Source: Sphingobacterium thalpophilum (lineage in GTDB: Bacteria; Bacteroidota; Bacteroidia; Sphingobacteriales; Sphingobacteriaceae). Taken from it: a stretch of DNA of 64,000 nucleotides. The stretch is from the NCBI RefSeq assembly GCF_038396785.1, contig NZ_CP151087.1, positions 2,976,001 to 3,040,000 on the forward strand, in the 5' to 3' direction. Below the pieces are notes generated by a model that was given only the letters and a program-made list of their open reading frames with translations, was not told the origin of the DNA and ran no database searches. The position numbers were made by a program, and so were the translations under genes. Positions 38,516 through 49,033 of the stretch are shown in pieces (positions within the stretch are counted from its first letter, which is position 1; every line of letters begins with the position of its first letter).

Positions 38516-39508
38516 TTATTCTTCGTCTAATTTATATTTTGCTAAGTTCATTCCGAATGATAAACCTTTCGATTTAACCAATTCTTGGATTTCACTTAAC
38601 GATTTTTTACCGAAGTTTCTGAATTTCAACATATCAGCTACGTCATAAGTTACTAACTCAGCCAATGTGCGAATATCCGCAGCTTTCAAACAGTTCAATG
38701 CACGAACTGAAAGATCAAGATCTACTAATTCTGTTTTCAAGATCTTACGCATATGTAAGATTTCTTCATCAACAACTTTAGTTTCTTCTTTCGTTTGAGA
38801 CTCAAGAAGCATATTCTCATCAGAGAATAAAATAAAGTGTTGAATTAAGATCTTAGCAGCTTCTTTCAAAGCTTCTTCGGGGTGAATTGAGCCATCAGTA
38901 GAGATATCCAACAACAATTTCTCGTAGTCAGTCTTTTGCTCTACACGGTAATTCTCAATGGTATATTTAACATTCTTGATCGGAGTAAAGATCGAATCGA
39001 TTGCGATAACACCTACTGGCGCATCAACAACTTTATTCTCATCAGCATTTACGTATCCACGACCTTTGGCAATACTCAATTCCAATTCAATTGTCACTGA
39101 ATTATCCATGTTACAGATTACCATGTCTGGGTTTAAGACCGTAAAGTTATTAGAGAACTTTGTGATATCACCAGCTAAGAATTGTTCTTGACCATTGATT
39201 ACTACAAATACCTTTTCGTTGTCGCCAATCTCACCTGTTTTTTTGAAACGAACTTGTTTCAAGTTCAAGATAATTTCAGTTACGTCTTCAACAACACCTT
39301 TGATCGTTGAAAATTCGTGCGAAACGCCAGAAAACCTTATCGACGTAATTGCATATCCTTCTAAAGAGGACAATAGAATACGGCGCAAAGCATTACCAAT
39401 GGTTACACCAAAACCAGGCTCCAATGGACGAAATTCAAACGTACCATCAAAATCCGTAGATTTTTGCATGATAACTTTATCCGGTCTTTGAAATGCTAAA
39501 ATTGCCAT
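38516..39508 (-). CDS. rpoA: RNA polymerase alpha subunit
   Basis: 330 residues: the N-terminal assembly domain ([28 protein letters not shown]) and the C-terminal helix-hairpin-helix domain ([31 protein letters not shown]) are both complete. It scaffolds RNA polymerase. The gaps to rpsD (96 bp) and rplQ (131 bp) are longer than most in the cluster. Confidence 0.99.
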   Translation of the reverse strand: MAILAFQRPDKVIMQKSTDFDGTFEFRPLEPGFGVTIGNALRRILLSSLEGYAITSIRFSGVSHEFSTIKGVVEDVTEIILNLKQVRFKKTGEIGDNEKVFVVINGQEQFLAGDITKFSNNFTVLNPDMVICNMDNSVTIELELSIAKGRGYVNADENKVVDAPVGVIAIDSIFTPIKNVKYTIENYRVEQKTDYEKLLLDISTDGSIHPEEALKEAAKILIQHFILFSDENMLLESQTKEETKVVDEEILHMRKILKTELVDLDLSVRALNCLKAADIRTLAELVTYDVADMLKFRNFGKKSLSEIQELVKSKGLSFGMNLAKYKLDEE

Positions 39509-39551
39509 TTATTTTCTTTTAATGTTTTATTTGTAATAATAATTGTAATAC

Positions 39552-39597
39552 AATAGAAGATGCATACCCCAAAAATTGGACTATGCATTCTTCTATT
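39552..39597 (-). promoter_or_regulatory. Long intergenic hairpin between rpsD and rpoA
   Basis: A 15-bp stem with a single bulged base (39552-39566 with 39582-39597) lies between the two genes. No T-run follows on the minus strand, so it is more likely an RNA processing, stability or binding site than a full terminator. Confidence 0.55.
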
Positions 39598-39604
39598 TTA
39601 TTTA

Positions 39605-40213
39605 TTATTTAGAGTATAACTCAACGATTAAGTTCTCTTTGATGTTTTCAGGAATGTCAGCTCTTTCTGGATAGCTTAAGAAAGTACCTGTCAATTCTTT
39701 CGCATTCCACTCTAACCAAGAAAATTTGTTTACAGTACGACCTGCAACTGAATTTGTGATGGCTTCAAGTGTTTGAGAACGTTCACGAACTGCTACAACG
39801 TCACCTGGACGCAAGCTATATGATGGAATGTTAACAACTTCGCCGTTAACAGTAACGTGTTTATGGGATACCAACTGACGAGCAGCGGCACGAGAAGTAG
39901 CGATACCTAAACGGTAAACTACGTTATCCAAGCGAGCTTCTAACAATTTTAAGAAGATCTCACCTGTAATACCTTGTTTAGAGGCAGCTTTAACAAATAA
40001 GTTTGCAAACTGGCGCTCCAATACACCATAAGTGTATTTTGCTTTTTGTTTTTCTAACAACTGAATAGCATATTCAGATTGCTTACCTCTGCGTTTAGAA
40101 GCTCCATGTTGTCCAGGAGGGTAGTTTTTCTTTTCTAACGCTTTATCTGGGCCGAAGATCGGCTCTCTAAATTTACGGGCAATTTTGGACTTAGGTCCTG
40201 TATATCTAGCCAT
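39605..40213 (-). CDS. rpsD: Ribosomal protein S4
   Basis: 202 residues with the S4 N-terminus ([17 protein letters not shown]) and the S4 RNA-binding domain ([31 protein letters not shown]). It nucleates 30S assembly on 16S rRNA, and in many bacteria represses the alpha operon by binding its leader. There are no N-terminal zinc cysteines. Confidence 0.99.
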   Translation of the reverse strand: MARYTGPKSKIARKFREPIFGPDKALEKKNYPPGQHGASKRRGKQSEYAIQLLEKQKAKYTYGVLERQFANLFVKAASKQGITGEIFLKLLEARLDNVVYRLGIATSRAAARQLVSHKHVTVNGEVVNIPSYSLRPGDVVAVRERSQTLEAITNSVAGRTVNKFSWLEWNAKELTGTFLSYPERADIPENIKENLIVELYSK

Positions 40214-40273
40214 TTTCTTTTACAATTAAAGTATCTATCAGCCTATTGCCGATGAATCTTATCTTTAAATTAA

Positions 40274-40663
40274 TTAAACTCTTCTGCGTTTTGGAGGACG
40301 ACAACCGTTGTGAGGAAGTGGAGTGATATCTTTGATAGTAGTCACATCGATTCCTACTGTTTGCAATGTTCTGATTGCTGATTCACGACCAGCACCAGGT
40401 CCTTTAACAAACACTTCAACTTTACGTAAACCCAAGTCGTGAGCAACTTTTCCACAGTCTTGTGCAGCTTGACCAGCAGCATATGGAGTGTTCTTTTTAG
40501 AACCACGGAAACCCATTTTACCAGCACTAGACCAAGAAATAGTTTGACCTTGATTATTTGTCAAAGTTACAATGATATTGTTAAACGTTGCGTTAATGTG
40601 AGCCTGACCTACAGGTTCGATAACAACGATACGCTTTTTTGCAGCTTTTTTAGTTTTAGCCAT
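40274..40663 (-). CDS. rpsK: Ribosomal protein S11
   Basis: 129 residues ending in [10 protein letters not shown], the conserved S11 tail, with [10 protein letters not shown] in the middle. Platform of the small subunit. It lies 10 bp after rpsM. Confidence 0.99.
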   Translation of the reverse strand: MAKTKKAAKKRIVVIEPVGQAHINATFNNIIVTLTNNQGQTISWSSAGKMGFRGSKKNTPYAAGQAAQDCGKVAHDLGLRKVEVFVKGPGAGRESAIRTLQTVGIDVTTIKDITPLPHNGCRPPKRRRV

Positions 40664-40673
40664 TTCTTATTTA

Positions 40674-41051
40674 TTATTTAGTAGCTTTTTTCTTGTTTGC
40701 AACTGTCTTACGTTTACCTTTACGAGTACGTGAGTTGTTTTTAGTACGTTGACCACGAACTGGTAAGTGTTTACGGTGACGCAATCCACGGTAACAACCG
40801 ATATCCATTAAACGTTTGATGTTTAATTGAATTTCTGAACGCAATGCACCTTCAACTTTCAATTCGTCGTTAATGATGGTACGAATTGCTGCCAATTGGT
40901 CATCATTCCACTCTTGTACCTTCACATCTTCGCTGATACCAGCTTTTTCCAAGATATATTCAGCTCTTGTACGACCGATACCAAAAATATAGGTAAGGCC
41001 GATCACACCTCTTTTGTTTTTAGGTAAATCAATACCTGCTATCCTTGCCAT
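40674..41051 (-). CDS. rpsM: Ribosomal protein S13
   Basis: 125 residues: [25 protein letters not shown] at the start and [23 protein letters not shown] near the end are typical. Small-subunit head, contacts the P-site tRNA. Confidence 0.99.
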   Translation of the reverse strand: MARIAGIDLPKNKRGVIGLTYIFGIGRTRAEYILEKAGISEDVKVQEWNDDQLAAIRTIINDELKVEGALRSEIQLNIKRLMDIGCYRGLRHRKHLPVRGQRTKNNSRTRKGKRKTVANKKKATK

Positions 41052-41080
41052 ATAATATTAAGCTATTATTTTTTAATGAA

Positions 41081-41197
41081 TTAACCCTGACGTTGTTTAA
41101 ACTTTGGGTTCTTTTTGTTGATTACAAAAACTTTACCTTTACGACGGATGATCTTACAGTCCGCGCTACGTTTTTTTATTGATGCTCTTACTTTCAT
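41081..41197 (-). CDS. rpmJ: Ribosomal protein L36, zinc-poor form
   Basis: 38 residues read directly from the sequence ([19 protein letters not shown]... ending KQRQG). The zinc form of L36 has three Cys and one His; here only Cys14 remains, with Ser, Asn and Phe at or near the other ligand places, so this is a C-minus protein that should not need zinc. It lies between infA and rpsM, as in most bacteria. Confidence 0.95.
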   Translation of the reverse strand: MKVRASIKKRSADCKIIRRKGKVFVINKKNPKFKQRQG

Positions 41198-41242
41198 GAT
41201 ATTTATTTTTTCAAAAGCTTGCACTAATACAAGGACTTACGG

Positions 41243-41461
41243 CTATTTATAGCGATAAGTAATCCTTCCTTTAGTCAAATCATACGGAGACATTTCCAAT
41301 TTAACTTTATCACCAGGTAAAATTTTGATATAGTGCATACGCATTTTACCAGAAATATGGGCAATGATTTCATGTCCATTTTCCAACTCTACCCTAAACA
41401 TAGCATTAGAAAGTGCCTCTCTAATTATACCGTCTTGTTCTATTGAGGCTTGTTTAGCCAT
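41243..41461 (-). CDS. infA: Translation initiation factor IF-1
   Basis: 72 residues, the standard length, with the OB fold signatures [19 protein letters not shown] and [19 protein letters not shown]. It occupies the A site during initiation. It has its own promoter just behind map, so it probably starts a separate infA-rpmJ-alpha transcript. Confidence 0.98.
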   Translation of the reverse strand: MAKQASIEQDGIIREALSNAMFRVELENGHEIIAHISGKMRMHYIKILPGDKVKLEMSPYDLTKGRITYRYK

Positions 41462-41505
41462 ATATTCTCGATTAAATTTAATTTAAAAGCCTGCGAACAG
41501 GAGTG

Positions 41506-41536
41506 CAAAGATAAATAAAAATAATTGAAAACCAAT
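41506..41536 (-). promoter_or_regulatory. infA promoter inside the ribosomal cluster
   Basis: On the minus strand ATTG (41533-41536) and TATCTTTG (41506-41513) are separated by 19 bp, matching the -33/-7 consensus. The -33 element touches the stop codon of map. Transcription would start near 41499. Confidence 0.75.
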
Positions 41537-42318
41537 TACTTTTTGTTCAAAACTTTCTCTACATGTTCGAATGTCAGCAACACATCTGGTTCTCCTTTTC
41601 GGATTGCAACCATCTGTTCGAAGTGCGCCGATAATTTCCCATCCACTGTACTTACTGTCCAACCATCATCCCAAAAACGAACACCCGCACGCCCCGCATT
41701 GATCATCGGTTCGATACAAATAACCAAACCTTCTTCCAATTTAGGACCAGCACCTCGTTTCCCATAATTAGGAACCTCAGGTTTCTCATGTAAATGATAA
41801 CCAACTCCGTGTCCAACCAGCTCGCGAACAATTCCGAATCCGAATTTGCTCACATACTCCTGAACAGCTGAAGAAATATCCCCAACACGTTTACCAGCCA
41901 CCGCCTGTTCAACACCTTTGTACAATGATTCCTTTGTTACATCCAATAACAACTGTGCTTCTTCAGATATTTCACCTACACCAAAAGTATATGCTGAATC
42001 ACTGATAAAGCCGTTCAGATTGACACCACCATCGACCGAAACAAGATCTCCATCTTTAATTTCATAATCACTTGGAAAGCCGTGTACAATTTGATCGTTG
42101 ACAGATATACACAAAGAATATGGAAATCCCTGATAATTTAAGAACGCAGGCGTCCCGCCGTTATCATGAATATACTCATAAGCTAATTTATCAAGAGATA
42201 TAGTCTTTACCCCAGGTTTAATCACTTTTGCGATTTCACCAAGCAATTGCGAAAGCACATCTGCTGACTTCCGCAATTGCTCTATATCTTCTGCTGACTT
42301 ATAAAATACTTTAGACAT
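41536..42318 (-). CDS. map: Methionine aminopeptidase, type I
   Basis: 260 residues. The dinuclear metal ligands are Asp96, Asp107, His170, Glu203 and Glu234, and conserved His79 is in QIVHGFP. It removes the initiator methionine from nascent proteins. It lies 9 bp after secY; adk, often found between them in other phyla, is absent. Confidence 0.98.
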   Translation of the reverse strand: MSKVFYKSAEDIEQLRKSADVLSQLLGEIAKVIKPGVKTISLDKLAYEYIHDNGGTPAFLNYQGFPYSLCISVNDQIVHGFPSDYEIKDGDLVSVDGGVNLNGFISDSAYTFGVGEISEEAQLLLDVTKESLYKGVEQAVAGKRVGDISSAVQEYVSKFGFGIVRELVGHGVGYHLHEKPEVPNYGKRGAGPKLEEGLVICIEPMINAGRAGVRFWDDGWTVSTVDGKLSAHFEQMVAIRKGEPDVLLTFEHVEKVLNKK

Positions 42319-42327
42319 CTAAAGAAA

Positions 42328-43665
42328 TTAAATTGCCGAATGATCCATTCCCTCAACAGACGCGGCCGAACGACCTTTAATGCGACCTGTTTTCATTAAT
42401 CCATCGTAATGACGCATCAATAAATGAGATTCGATCTGTTGCAAAGTATCCAACACCACACCTACTAAAATCAATAATGACGTACCACCGTAGAAGTGCG
42501 CAAATTGATTATTAATACCAAACAAACTTGCAATAGCAGGTAGAATAGCAATGATCGCTAAGAAAATTGCACCTGGAAATGTAATATTTGATATTACGCG
42601 GTCTATAAAATTACTAGTTTCCAATCCCGGTTTAATACCCGGTACAAAACCTCCGTTCTTCTTCATGTCGTCCGACATCTGTTGTGGGTTCACCATGATC
42701 GCTGTATAGAAAAACGTAAATGCGATAATTAACACCGCAAATGTCACGTTGTATGCTACAGAAGTATAGTTACTCAACGAAGTCAAAAATTCCGACTGAA
42801 GATTTGGGAAGAACTGTCCTAAACTCATTGGCACAAACATGATTGCCTGCGCAAAAATGATAGGCATTACACCTGCAGCATTTACCTTTAAAGGTATATA
42901 CTGACGTACTCCACCGACTTGCTTGTTTCCAACGATTTTCTTCGCGTATTGTACAGGGATCTTACGAACACCTTGTACGATCAAGATCGTAAAGATCACA
43001 ACAAAGAACAAAGCTACAAATTCAAGCAACAATGGAATTGGACCACCACCACCTTTCGCCATTCTAGAAACCCATTCCGCAGTGATACCACTTGGCAATT
43101 GAGCGATAATACCAGTCATGATGATCAAAGAAATACCATTACCGATACCTTTATCAGTAATTTTTTCCCCTAACCACATCACAAATAAAGTACCGCCTGT
43201 CAAAACTATTGCAGTTAGAATAGTGAATAATGGGTCAGCTATTGTCTTAGCACTTGGCTCGATTTGAGTACGTACATAAGCAAAAGCCTGAAGCAAAGTA
43301 ATCCCTAAAGTTAAATAGCGAGTAATTTGATTCATTTTTTGACGACCACTTTCCCCTTCCTTCTGCATCTTTTGGAAGTAAGGAACCGCGATGCCCAGCA
43401 ATTGAACAACAATGGATGCCGAGATATATGGCATTACCCCTAAAGCAAAGATAGCCGAACGAGAGAAAGATCCCCCCGCAAACATATCCAATAAGCCCAA
43501 TAAACCCTCTTTTTGACCAGAAGCCAAAGCATGAGGATTTACACCTGGTAATACCACGTGACATCCAATACGGTAAATCAAAAGAAAAAGTAAGGTATTT
43601 AGAATACGCGTACGTAAATCATCGATTTTCCAAATATTGGTTAAGGTTGTGATTAGTTTCTTCAT
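42328..43665 (-). CDS. secY: Protein translocase subunit SecY
   Basis: 445 residues with ten membrane helices and the usual SecY loops (GIGNGISLIIMTGI; MSDDMKKNGGFVPGIKPG). It forms the inner-membrane export channel. It lies 3 bp after rplO in the spc part of the cluster. Confidence 0.99.
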   Translation of the reverse strand: MKKLITTLTNIWKIDDLRTRILNTLLFLLIYRIGCHVVLPGVNPHALASGQKEGLLGLLDMFAGGSFSRSAIFALGVMPYISASIVVQLLGIAVPYFQKMQKEGESGRQKMNQITRYLTLGITLLQAFAYVRTQIEPSAKTIADPLFTILTAIVLTGGTLFVMWLGEKITDKGIGNGISLIIMTGIIAQLPSGITAEWVSRMAKGGGGPIPLLLEFVALFFVVIFTILIVQGVRKIPVQYAKKIVGNKQVGGVRQYIPLKVNAAGVMPIIFAQAIMFVPMSLGQFFPNLQSEFLTSLSNYTSVAYNVTFAVLIIAFTFFYTAIMVNPQQMSDDMKKNGGFVPGIKPGLETSNFIDRVISNITFPGAIFLAIIAILPAIASLFGINNQFAHFYGGTSLLILVGVVLDTLQQIESHLLMRHYDGLMKTGRIKGRSAASVEGMDHSAI

Positions 43666-43668
43666 TTA

Positions 43669-44115
43669 TTAAATTTTAACGATAGAACCGCCTGCAGCTT
43701 CAATAGCTTTTTGAGCAGAAGCAGTAAACGCGTGCGCTGTTACTTCAACTTTAGCTTTCAATTCACCGCGACCCAAGATTTTAACTTTGTCATTTTTAGA
43801 CACTAAACCATGAGCTTTCAATGCGTCGAAATCTACAGCTGTTAAATTGTATTTCTCGATCAACGCTTGTAAAGTATCTAGGTTTACACCATTGTACTCA
43901 ACACGGTTGATGTTTTTGAAACCAAATTTAGGCACACGACGTTGCAAAGGCATTTGACCACCTTCGAAACCGATTTTCGTAGAGTGACCTGAACGAGAAC
44001 CAGCACCTTTGTGACCACGCGTTGAAGTACCACCACGACCAGAACCAGTACCACGGCCAATACGTTTGCTACTTTTTACTGCACCTTTTGCAGGTTTTAA
44101 ATTACTTAAGTTCAT
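43669..44115 (-). CDS. rplO: Ribosomal protein L15
   Basis: 148 residues with the Gly/Arg-rich N-terminus (KRIGRGTGSGRGGTSTRGHKG) that threads into 23S rRNA and the C-terminal globular part. The gap to rpmD upstream is 119 bp, longer than most here. Confidence 0.99.
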   Translation of the reverse strand: MNLSNLKPAKGAVKSSKRIGRGTGSGRGGTSTRGHKGAGSRSGHSTKIGFEGGQMPLQRRVPKFGFKNINRVEYNGVNLDTLQALIEKYNLTAVDFDALKAHGLVSKNDKVKILGRGELKAKVEVTAHAFTASAQKAIEAAGGSIVKI

Positions 44116-44234
44116 TTTTAAACTAAATTGTGCTAGCCCTTCGCTCTCACTAAACAGGTACTAGCGATTAAAAAATAATTATTATTAATAACAAGTAATG
44201 GAAGAAGCCCAAAGACCTCTTCCATATGCTAATA

Positions 44235-44414
44235 TTAAATAGTTTCGATAGCTACTAAATGGTTTACTTTACGTACCATTCCAATAATTGATGGAGTAGC
44301 TTCAACTTCTACTGAGTGGTTGATTCTTTTCAAACCCAATGCCTCAATAGTTTTCTTTTGGCGCTCGCTTCTGTCGATAACGCTCTTTATCTGGGTGATT
44401 TTGATTTTTGCCAT
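44235..44414 (-). CDS. rpmD: Ribosomal protein L30
   Basis: 59 residues read directly from the sequence: MAKIKITQIKS, then ERQKKTIEALGLKRINHSV and MVRKVNHLVAIE, the typical L30 pattern. It sits between rpsE (5 bp) and rplO. Confidence 0.95.
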   Translation of the reverse strand: MAKIKITQIKSVIDRSERQKKTIEALGLKRINHSVEVEATPSIIGMVRKVNHLVAIETI

Positions 44415-44419
44415 GATAA

Positions 44420-44938
44420 TTAACCGTTAAATACTTTATTCAAATCGACACCGCGGTGTTGTGCTACTGTATACGCATCACGCATTTCTGCTAAAGCAGT
44501 TACAGTTGCTTTTACCACGTTGTGTGGGTTAGAAGAACCTAATGATTTAGCCAATACATCTTTGATACCAGCAGACTCCAATACTGCACGCATTGCACCA
44601 CCTGCTAAAACTCCTGTACCACCTACAGCTGGTTTAATCAAAACTGAACCACCAGAATATTTACCATATTGCGCGTGAGGAACAGTACCTTTGATAATAG
44701 GAACTTTTACCAAATTTTTCTTTGCGTCATCGATACCTTTCGTGATTGCTTCAGTTACCTCTTTAGCTTTGCCTAAACCGTAACCTACGATACCGTTTTC
44801 ATCACCTACTACAACAATTGCAGAGAAGCTGAAAGTACGACCACCTTTAGTAACTTTAGCTACACGTTGGATACTTACTAAGCGATCTTTTAATTCAATT
44901 TCGCTTGATTTTACTCTTTTTATATTGCTTAATGCCAT
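44420..44938 (-). CDS. rpsE: Ribosomal protein S5
   Basis: 172 residues with the double-stranded RNA-binding-like N-domain ([22 protein letters not shown]) and the C-domain with [16 protein letters not shown]. Contributes to decoding accuracy. Confidence 0.99.
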   Translation of the reverse strand: MALSNIKRVKSSEIELKDRLVSIQRVAKVTKGGRTFSFSAIVVVGDENGIVGYGLGKAKEVTEAITKGIDDAKKNLVKVPIIKGTVPHAQYGKYSGGSVLIKPAVGGTGVLAGGAMRAVLESAGIKDVLAKSLGSSNPHNVVKATVTALAEMRDAYTVAQHRGVDLNKVFNG

Positions 44939-44950
44939 TTCTTTCTATGA

Positions 44951-45304
44951 TTAAAAGTCTAAACCGCCTTCGCGAGCACCTTCAGCCAAAGATTTGATAC
45001 GGCCATGGTATAAGTACCCATTACGGTCAAAAACTACTTTATTAATACCTGCTGCTACTGCTTTTTCAGCCACCAATTTACCTACAGCTTTAGATTGATC
45101 AACCTTGTTACCAGATGCAACAAACTCTTTTGACAAGCTAGATGCAGCAACTAATGTTTTACCTGCATTGTCATCAATGATTTGCGCATAGATACCTTTG
45201 TTACTTCTAAAAACCGATAAACGTGGACGTTCAGACGTTCCAGCAAGGTTTTTTCTGATTCCTTTTTTGATTCTCTCTCTACGAGATGCTTTTTGTCCTG
45301 CCAT
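44951..45304 (-). CDS. rplR: Ribosomal protein L18
   Basis: 117 residues, with [20 protein letters not shown] and the [24 protein letters not shown] tail. It binds 5S rRNA together with L5. Confidence 0.99.
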   Translation of the reverse strand: MAGQKASRRERIKKGIRKNLAGTSERPRLSVFRSNKGIYAQIIDDNAGKTLVAASSLSKEFVASGNKVDQSKAVGKLVAEKAVAAGINKVVFDRNGYLYHGRIKSLAEGAREGGLDF

Positions 45305-45309
45305 GATTA

Positions 45310-45864
45310 TTATTTTTTAGCTGATTTACCTGCTTTTCTTCTCAATACTTCACCTGCAAACTTAACACCTTTTCCTTTGTAAGGTTCTGGTTTACGGAAG
45401 CCACGGATTTTAGCCGCTATCTGACCGATTAATTGTTTGTCAGCACACTCTAAAGTGATTGTAGGGTTTTTACCTTTGTCAGCAGTAGTTGATACTTTAA
45501 CCTCGTTTGGCAATACAAAAACAATCTGGTGAGAGAAACCTAAAGTTAACTCTAATACATTACCAGTACTTGAAGCACGGTAACCTACACCGACTAACTC
45601 TTGCGTAGTTTTGTAACCTTCAGTCACACCGTGAACCATGTTAGCCAACAGGGAACGATATAGACCGTGTAATGCTTTGTGTTTCTTTTGATCAGTTGGA
45701 CGTGTTACAACGATATTGCCTTCTTCTTGAGCAATCGTGATGTCACGGTCAACTTGTTGTGTTAATTCGCCTTTAGGACCTTTTACTGAAACTAAGTTTT
45801 TGTCCGAAATAGTAACAGTTACCCCAGCAGGGATAGCGATAGGCGCTTTTCCAATTCTTGACAT
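45310..45864 (-). CDS. rplF: Ribosomal protein L6
   Basis: 184 residues: [17 protein letters not shown] at the start and [15 protein letters not shown] near the end. Large-subunit protein near the factor-binding site. Confidence 0.99.
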   Translation of the reverse strand: MSRIGKAPIAIPAGVTVTISDKNLVSVKGPKGELTQQVDRDITIAQEEGNIVVTRPTDQKKHKALHGLYRSLLANMVHGVTEGYKTTQELVGVGYRASSTGNVLELTLGFSHQIVFVLPNEVKVSTTADKGKNPTITLECADKQLIGQIAAKIRGFRKPEPYKGKGVKFAGEVLRRKAGKSAKK

Positions 45865-45885
45865 TTCTTTGTGCTTTTACCTAGA

Positions 45886-46284
45886 TTAATAAACGTAACA
45901 TAAAACTTCACCACCAACATTTTGAAGTCTAGCTTCTTTATCTGTCATTACACCTTTAGATGTTGACAAGATAGCAATACCTAAACCATTCAAAACACGA
46001 GGCATAGTATCAACGCTTGCATACTTTCTTAAACCAGGTTTACTCACACGTGTCAACGTACGAATAGCCGGAATTTTGCTAATTGGGTTATATTTCAATG
46101 CGATTTTGATCGTACCCTGTACGCCATTCTCATCGAATTTGTAATTAGCAATGTAACCTTTATCAAAAAGAACTTTAGTAATCTCTTTTTTTAGGTTCGA
46201 TGCAGGAATTTCAACAACCCTGTGGTTGGCCTTGATGGCATTCCTTACTCGTGTAAGGTAATCCGCAATTGGATCTGTAGTCAT
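45886..46284 (-). CDS. rpsH: Ribosomal protein S8
   Basis: 132 residues: TDPIADYLTRVRNA and the C-terminal GIAILSTSKGVMTDKEAR are typical. It binds the central domain of 16S rRNA and in E. coli also represses the spc operon. The 139-bp gap upstream (to rpsN) holds a terminator-like hairpin. Confidence 0.99.
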   Translation of the reverse strand: MTTDPIADYLTRVRNAIKANHRVVEIPASNLKKEITKVLFDKGYIANYKFDENGVQGTIKIALKYNPISKIPAIRTLTRVSKPGLRKYASVDTMPRVLNGLGIAILSTSKGVMTDKEARLQNVGGEVLCYVY

Positions 46285-46365
46285 TATATATGAAAATTTG
46301 TGACAGCGGTTTCCCTCCCAACCGTTGGTATGGGACCTTCTATCTGTTAAACAATTTTAAAATGC

Positions 46366-46400
46366 AAAAACCCCGGCAATCCTCAGTTGAATTGCCCGGG
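46366..46400 (-). terminator. Terminator- or attenuator-like hairpin between rpsN and rpsH
   Basis: On the minus strand a 10-bp GC-rich stem with one G-G mismatch (46391-46400 with 46371-46380) is followed by five T residues. It lies inside the cluster, so it would thin out transcription before rpsH or be regulated. Confidence 0.6.
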
Positions 46401-46423
46401 CAAAATTAAGTATTTTTTTTTAA

Positions 46424-46693
46424 TTACCAAGAAGCTTTTTTCACCCCTGGGATTTTGCCATCTAAAGCCATCTCGCGGAATGTTACACGAGAGATACCGA
46501 ATTGACGCATATATCCTTTAGGACGGCCAGTCAATTTACAACGATTGTGTAAACGTACTGGAGAAGCATTTTTAGGCAATTTATCTAATGCAACGTAATC
46601 GCCAGCAGCTTTTAATTCTGCACGTTTTGCCGCATATTTAGCTACCAATTTAGCGCGTTTTACTTCGCGTGCTTTTAATCCTTCTTTAGCCAT
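46424..46693 (-). CDS. rpsN: Ribosomal protein S14, long zinc-free form
   Basis: 89 residues, the length of the non-zinc S14, with [20 protein letters not shown] in the C-terminal half. Only one cysteine occurs, so the zinc-binding CxxC...CxxC set is absent. Its start overlaps the rplE stop by 8 bp. Confidence 0.98.
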   Translation of the reverse strand: MAKEGLKAREVKRAKLVAKYAAKRAELKAAGDYVALDKLPKNASPVRLHNRCKLTGRPKGYMRQFGISRVTFREMALDGKIPGVKKASW

Positions 46694-47255
46694 TGTTATT
46701 AGTATTTTGATTTTTAAATGGTAAACCGAATTGTTTCAACAATTCTAAAGCCTCAACATCATTTTGAGCAGAAGTCACGAAAGTGATATCCATACCTTGG
46801 ATCTTGTTGATTTTGTCAATGTTGATCTCAGGGAAAATGATTTGCTCAGTGATACCTAAGTTATAGTTACCACGTCCGTCAAAGCCTTTATCGTTGATAC
46901 CGCGGAAGTCACGAATACGTGGAAGCGATACTGCTACCAAACGGTCCAAGAATTCAAACATATTGTTGTCACGTAAAGTAACACGTGCCCCTACAGGCAT
47001 ACCTTTACGTAATTTAAAGTTTGAAATATCTTTTTTCGATTTTGTAGCAACGGCTTGTTGACCTGTGATTAAAGTCAACTCAGCAATAGCGTTATCGATT
47101 AATTTTTTGTCAGCTGTTGCAGCTCCTACACCTTGTGAAACAACAATTTTCTCCAGTTTAGGAACCTGCATAATACTTTTATACTGAAATTTTTCTTGAA
47201 GTGCTTTACGGATTTCCTCCGCATATTTCACTTTTAATCTTGGTACGTAAGTCAT
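46686..47255 (-). CDS. rplE: Ribosomal protein L5
   Basis: 189 residues: [29 protein letters not shown] and the [10 protein letters not shown] segment are typical. 5S rRNA-binding. Its start overlaps the rplX stop by one base. Confidence 0.99.
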   Translation of the reverse strand: MTYVPRLKVKYAEEIRKALQEKFQYKSIMQVPKLEKIVVSQGVGAATADKKLIDNAIAELTLITGQQAVATKSKKDISNFKLRKGMPVGARVTLRDNNMFEFLDRLVAVSLPRIRDFRGINDKGFDGRGNYNLGITEQIIFPEINIDKINKIQGMDITFVTSAQNDVEALELLKQFGLPFKNQNTNNNG

Positions 47256-47599
47256 TATTTAATTTCCTCCCCTGATTTTTTAGCGTAACGAACTAATTTA
47301 CCATCTGCATTTAACTTACGACCTACACGTGTAGTTGCACCTGTTTTAGGATCGATAACAGCTAAATTAGAGATGTTAATACCAGCTTCTTTCTCAATGA
47401 TACCACCATTAGGATTAGCTGCACTTGGTTTAGTGTGTTTTTTCACGATGTTAGCGCCCTCAACGATAGCTCTATTTTTATCCACTAAAACAGTTAATAC
47501 TTTTCCTTGAACACCTTTAGAGTTACCAGCGATAACTTTCACTAAATCACCTTTTTTAATTTTGATTTTGTGCGTAGTTGTTTTTGTTTTCTGTGCCAT
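47255..47599 (-). CDS. rplX: Ribosomal protein L24
   Basis: 114 residues with the N-terminal KOW motif ([21 protein letters not shown]). Assembly initiator of the 50S subunit. Confidence 0.99.
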   Translation of the reverse strand: MAQKTKTTTHKIKIKKGDLVKVIAGNSKGVQGKVLTVLVDKNRAIVEGANIVKKHTKPSAANPNGGIIEKEAGINISNLAVIDPKTGATTRVGRKLNADGKLVRYAKKSGEEIK

Positions 47600-47601
47600 A
47601 A

Positions 47602-47970
47602 TTATAAAACCTCCGGTGCTAATGATACAATTTTCATGAACTGTTTCTCACGCAACTCTCTGGCAACAGGGCCAAAGATACGTGTACCACGTGGTTCATC
47701 ATTATTATTTAATAATACAGCGGCGTTATCATCGAAACGGATGTATGAACCATCTTTACGACGGATTTCCTTTTTCGTTCTAACCACTACTGCTTTAGAA
47801 ACGGAACCTTTTTTCACGTTTCCTGAAGGCATAGCGCTTTTCACCGATACAACAATCTTATCTCCGATTGATGCATAACGCTTGCGCGTACCGCCCAATA
47901 CACGGATTACTAAAACTTGTTTAGCACCGCTATTGTCAGCTACATTAAGTCTTGATTCTTGTTGTACCAT
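47602..47970 (-). CDS. rplN: Ribosomal protein L14
   Basis: 122 residues, standard length: [18 protein letters not shown] at the start and [14 protein letters not shown] near the end. Confidence 0.99.
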   Translation of the reverse strand: MVQQESRLNVADNSGAKQVLVIRVLGGTRKRYASIGDKIVVSVKSAMPSGNVKKGSVSKAVVVRTKKEIRRKDGSYIRFDDNAAVLLNNNDEPRGTRIFGPVARELREKQFMKIVSLAPEVL

Positions 47971-47971
47971 G

Positions 47972-48226
47972 TTATTTAGCTCTTTCTATAATTTCTACTA
48001 ATCTCCAGTTTTTTGTTTTACTCAGCGGACGAGTTTCCATAATTAATACCGTATCGCCGATACCGCAGGTATTAGTTTCGTCATGAGCTTTAAATTTAGT
48101 AGTTTTTTTAACGAACTTACCATAGATCGGGTGTTTCACTTTACGTTCCACCGTTACCACAATAGATTTGTCCATCTTGTTGCTAACTACTAAGCCGATT
48201 CTTGTTTTTCTTAAATTTCTTTCCAT
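47972..48226 (-). CDS. rpsQ: Ribosomal protein S17
   Basis: 84 residues with the OB-fold segment [18 protein letters not shown] and the conserved [14 protein letters not shown] tail. Confidence 0.98.
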   Translation of the reverse strand: MERNLRKTRIGLVVSNKMDKSIVVTVERKVKHPIYGKFVKKTTKFKAHDETNTCGIGDTVLIMETRPLSKTKNWRLVEIIERAK

Positions 48227-48240
48227 TTCGACTTTAAATT

Positions 48241-48459
48241 TTACGCCTCAGAGGCTGTTTCATTTTTAGCTGCAGCTTTGCGTGCACTGATCTCTGTACT
48301 GATACGAGCGATAGTTTTGCGTGCTGCTTTGATCACGTTAGGGTTCTCAATAGCTGAAACAGCATGTGCAAATTTCAATTTTGTAAGGGCTGTTTTCTCT
48401 TCTACAAGACGAGCTTTTAAGTCCTCATTAGATAATTCTAAAATTTCTGAATTTTTCAT
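48241..48459 (-). CDS. rpmC: Ribosomal protein L29
   Basis: 72 residues, two helices: [18 protein letters not shown] and [15 protein letters not shown]. It lies near the polypeptide exit of the 50S subunit. Confidence 0.97.
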   Translation of the reverse strand: MKNSEILELSNEDLKARLVEEKTALTKLKFAHAVSAIENPNVIKAARKTIARISTEISARKAAAKNETASEA

Positions 48460-48500
48460 GTTTTTTCAGTTGTTATTTGGGTTATCATCGCTTTATATAT

Positions 48501-48527
48501 AGCGTTAGGGGTAACGGCCCTAACGCT
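48501..48527 (-). promoter_or_regulatory. Intergenic hairpin between rplP and rpmC
   Basis: A perfect 10-bp GC-rich stem (48501-48510 with 48518-48527, 7-base loop) without a T-run on the minus strand. It may be a processing or stability element. Confidence 0.45.
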
Positions 48528-48551
48528 TAAATGATGACATTACCAAGATTT

Positions 48552-48974
48552 TTATGCTTCAACGTAGTCTCTACGAATCACAAACTTAGTTTGAACCGGA
48601 AGTTTTTGAGCTGCAAGGCGTAAAGCTTCTTTGGCAATTTCCAAAGGCACACCTTCTGCTTCAAATAACATACGGCCTGGGCGTACTACTGCTACCCAGT
48701 ATTCTGGAGCACCCTTACCTTTACCCATACGTACCTCTGCAGGTTTTTTCGTAACAGGTTTGTCAGGGAAAATACGAATCCAAACTTGACCTTCACGTTT
48801 CATATAACGTGTAACCGCAATACGAGCTGCCTCGATTTGACGACTAGTGATCCATGCTTGCTCCATTGTTTTGATACCGAAAGAACCGAAAGCTAACTCC
48901 GCTCCACGAGAAGCGTTACCTTTCATGCGGCCTTTCTGCATCTTTCTGAACTTCGTTCTTTTTGGCTGTAACAT
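48552..48974 (-). CDS. rplP: Ribosomal protein L16
   Basis: 140 residues: [19 protein letters not shown] and [22 protein letters not shown] are typical. Contacts the A-site tRNA. Confidence 0.99.
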   Translation of the reverse strand: MLQPKRTKFRKMQKGRMKGNASRGAELAFGSFGIKTMEQAWITSRQIEAARIAVTRYMKREGQVWIRIFPDKPVTKKPAEVRMGKGKGAPEYWVAVVRPGRMLFEAEGVPLEIAKEALRLAAQKLPVQTKFVIRRDYVEA

Positions 48975-49033
48975 GTTCGTATACTTTTTAAATCTGCTTT
49001 TTCAGCAGGTTTTTGTTGTAATCTAAATAACTA

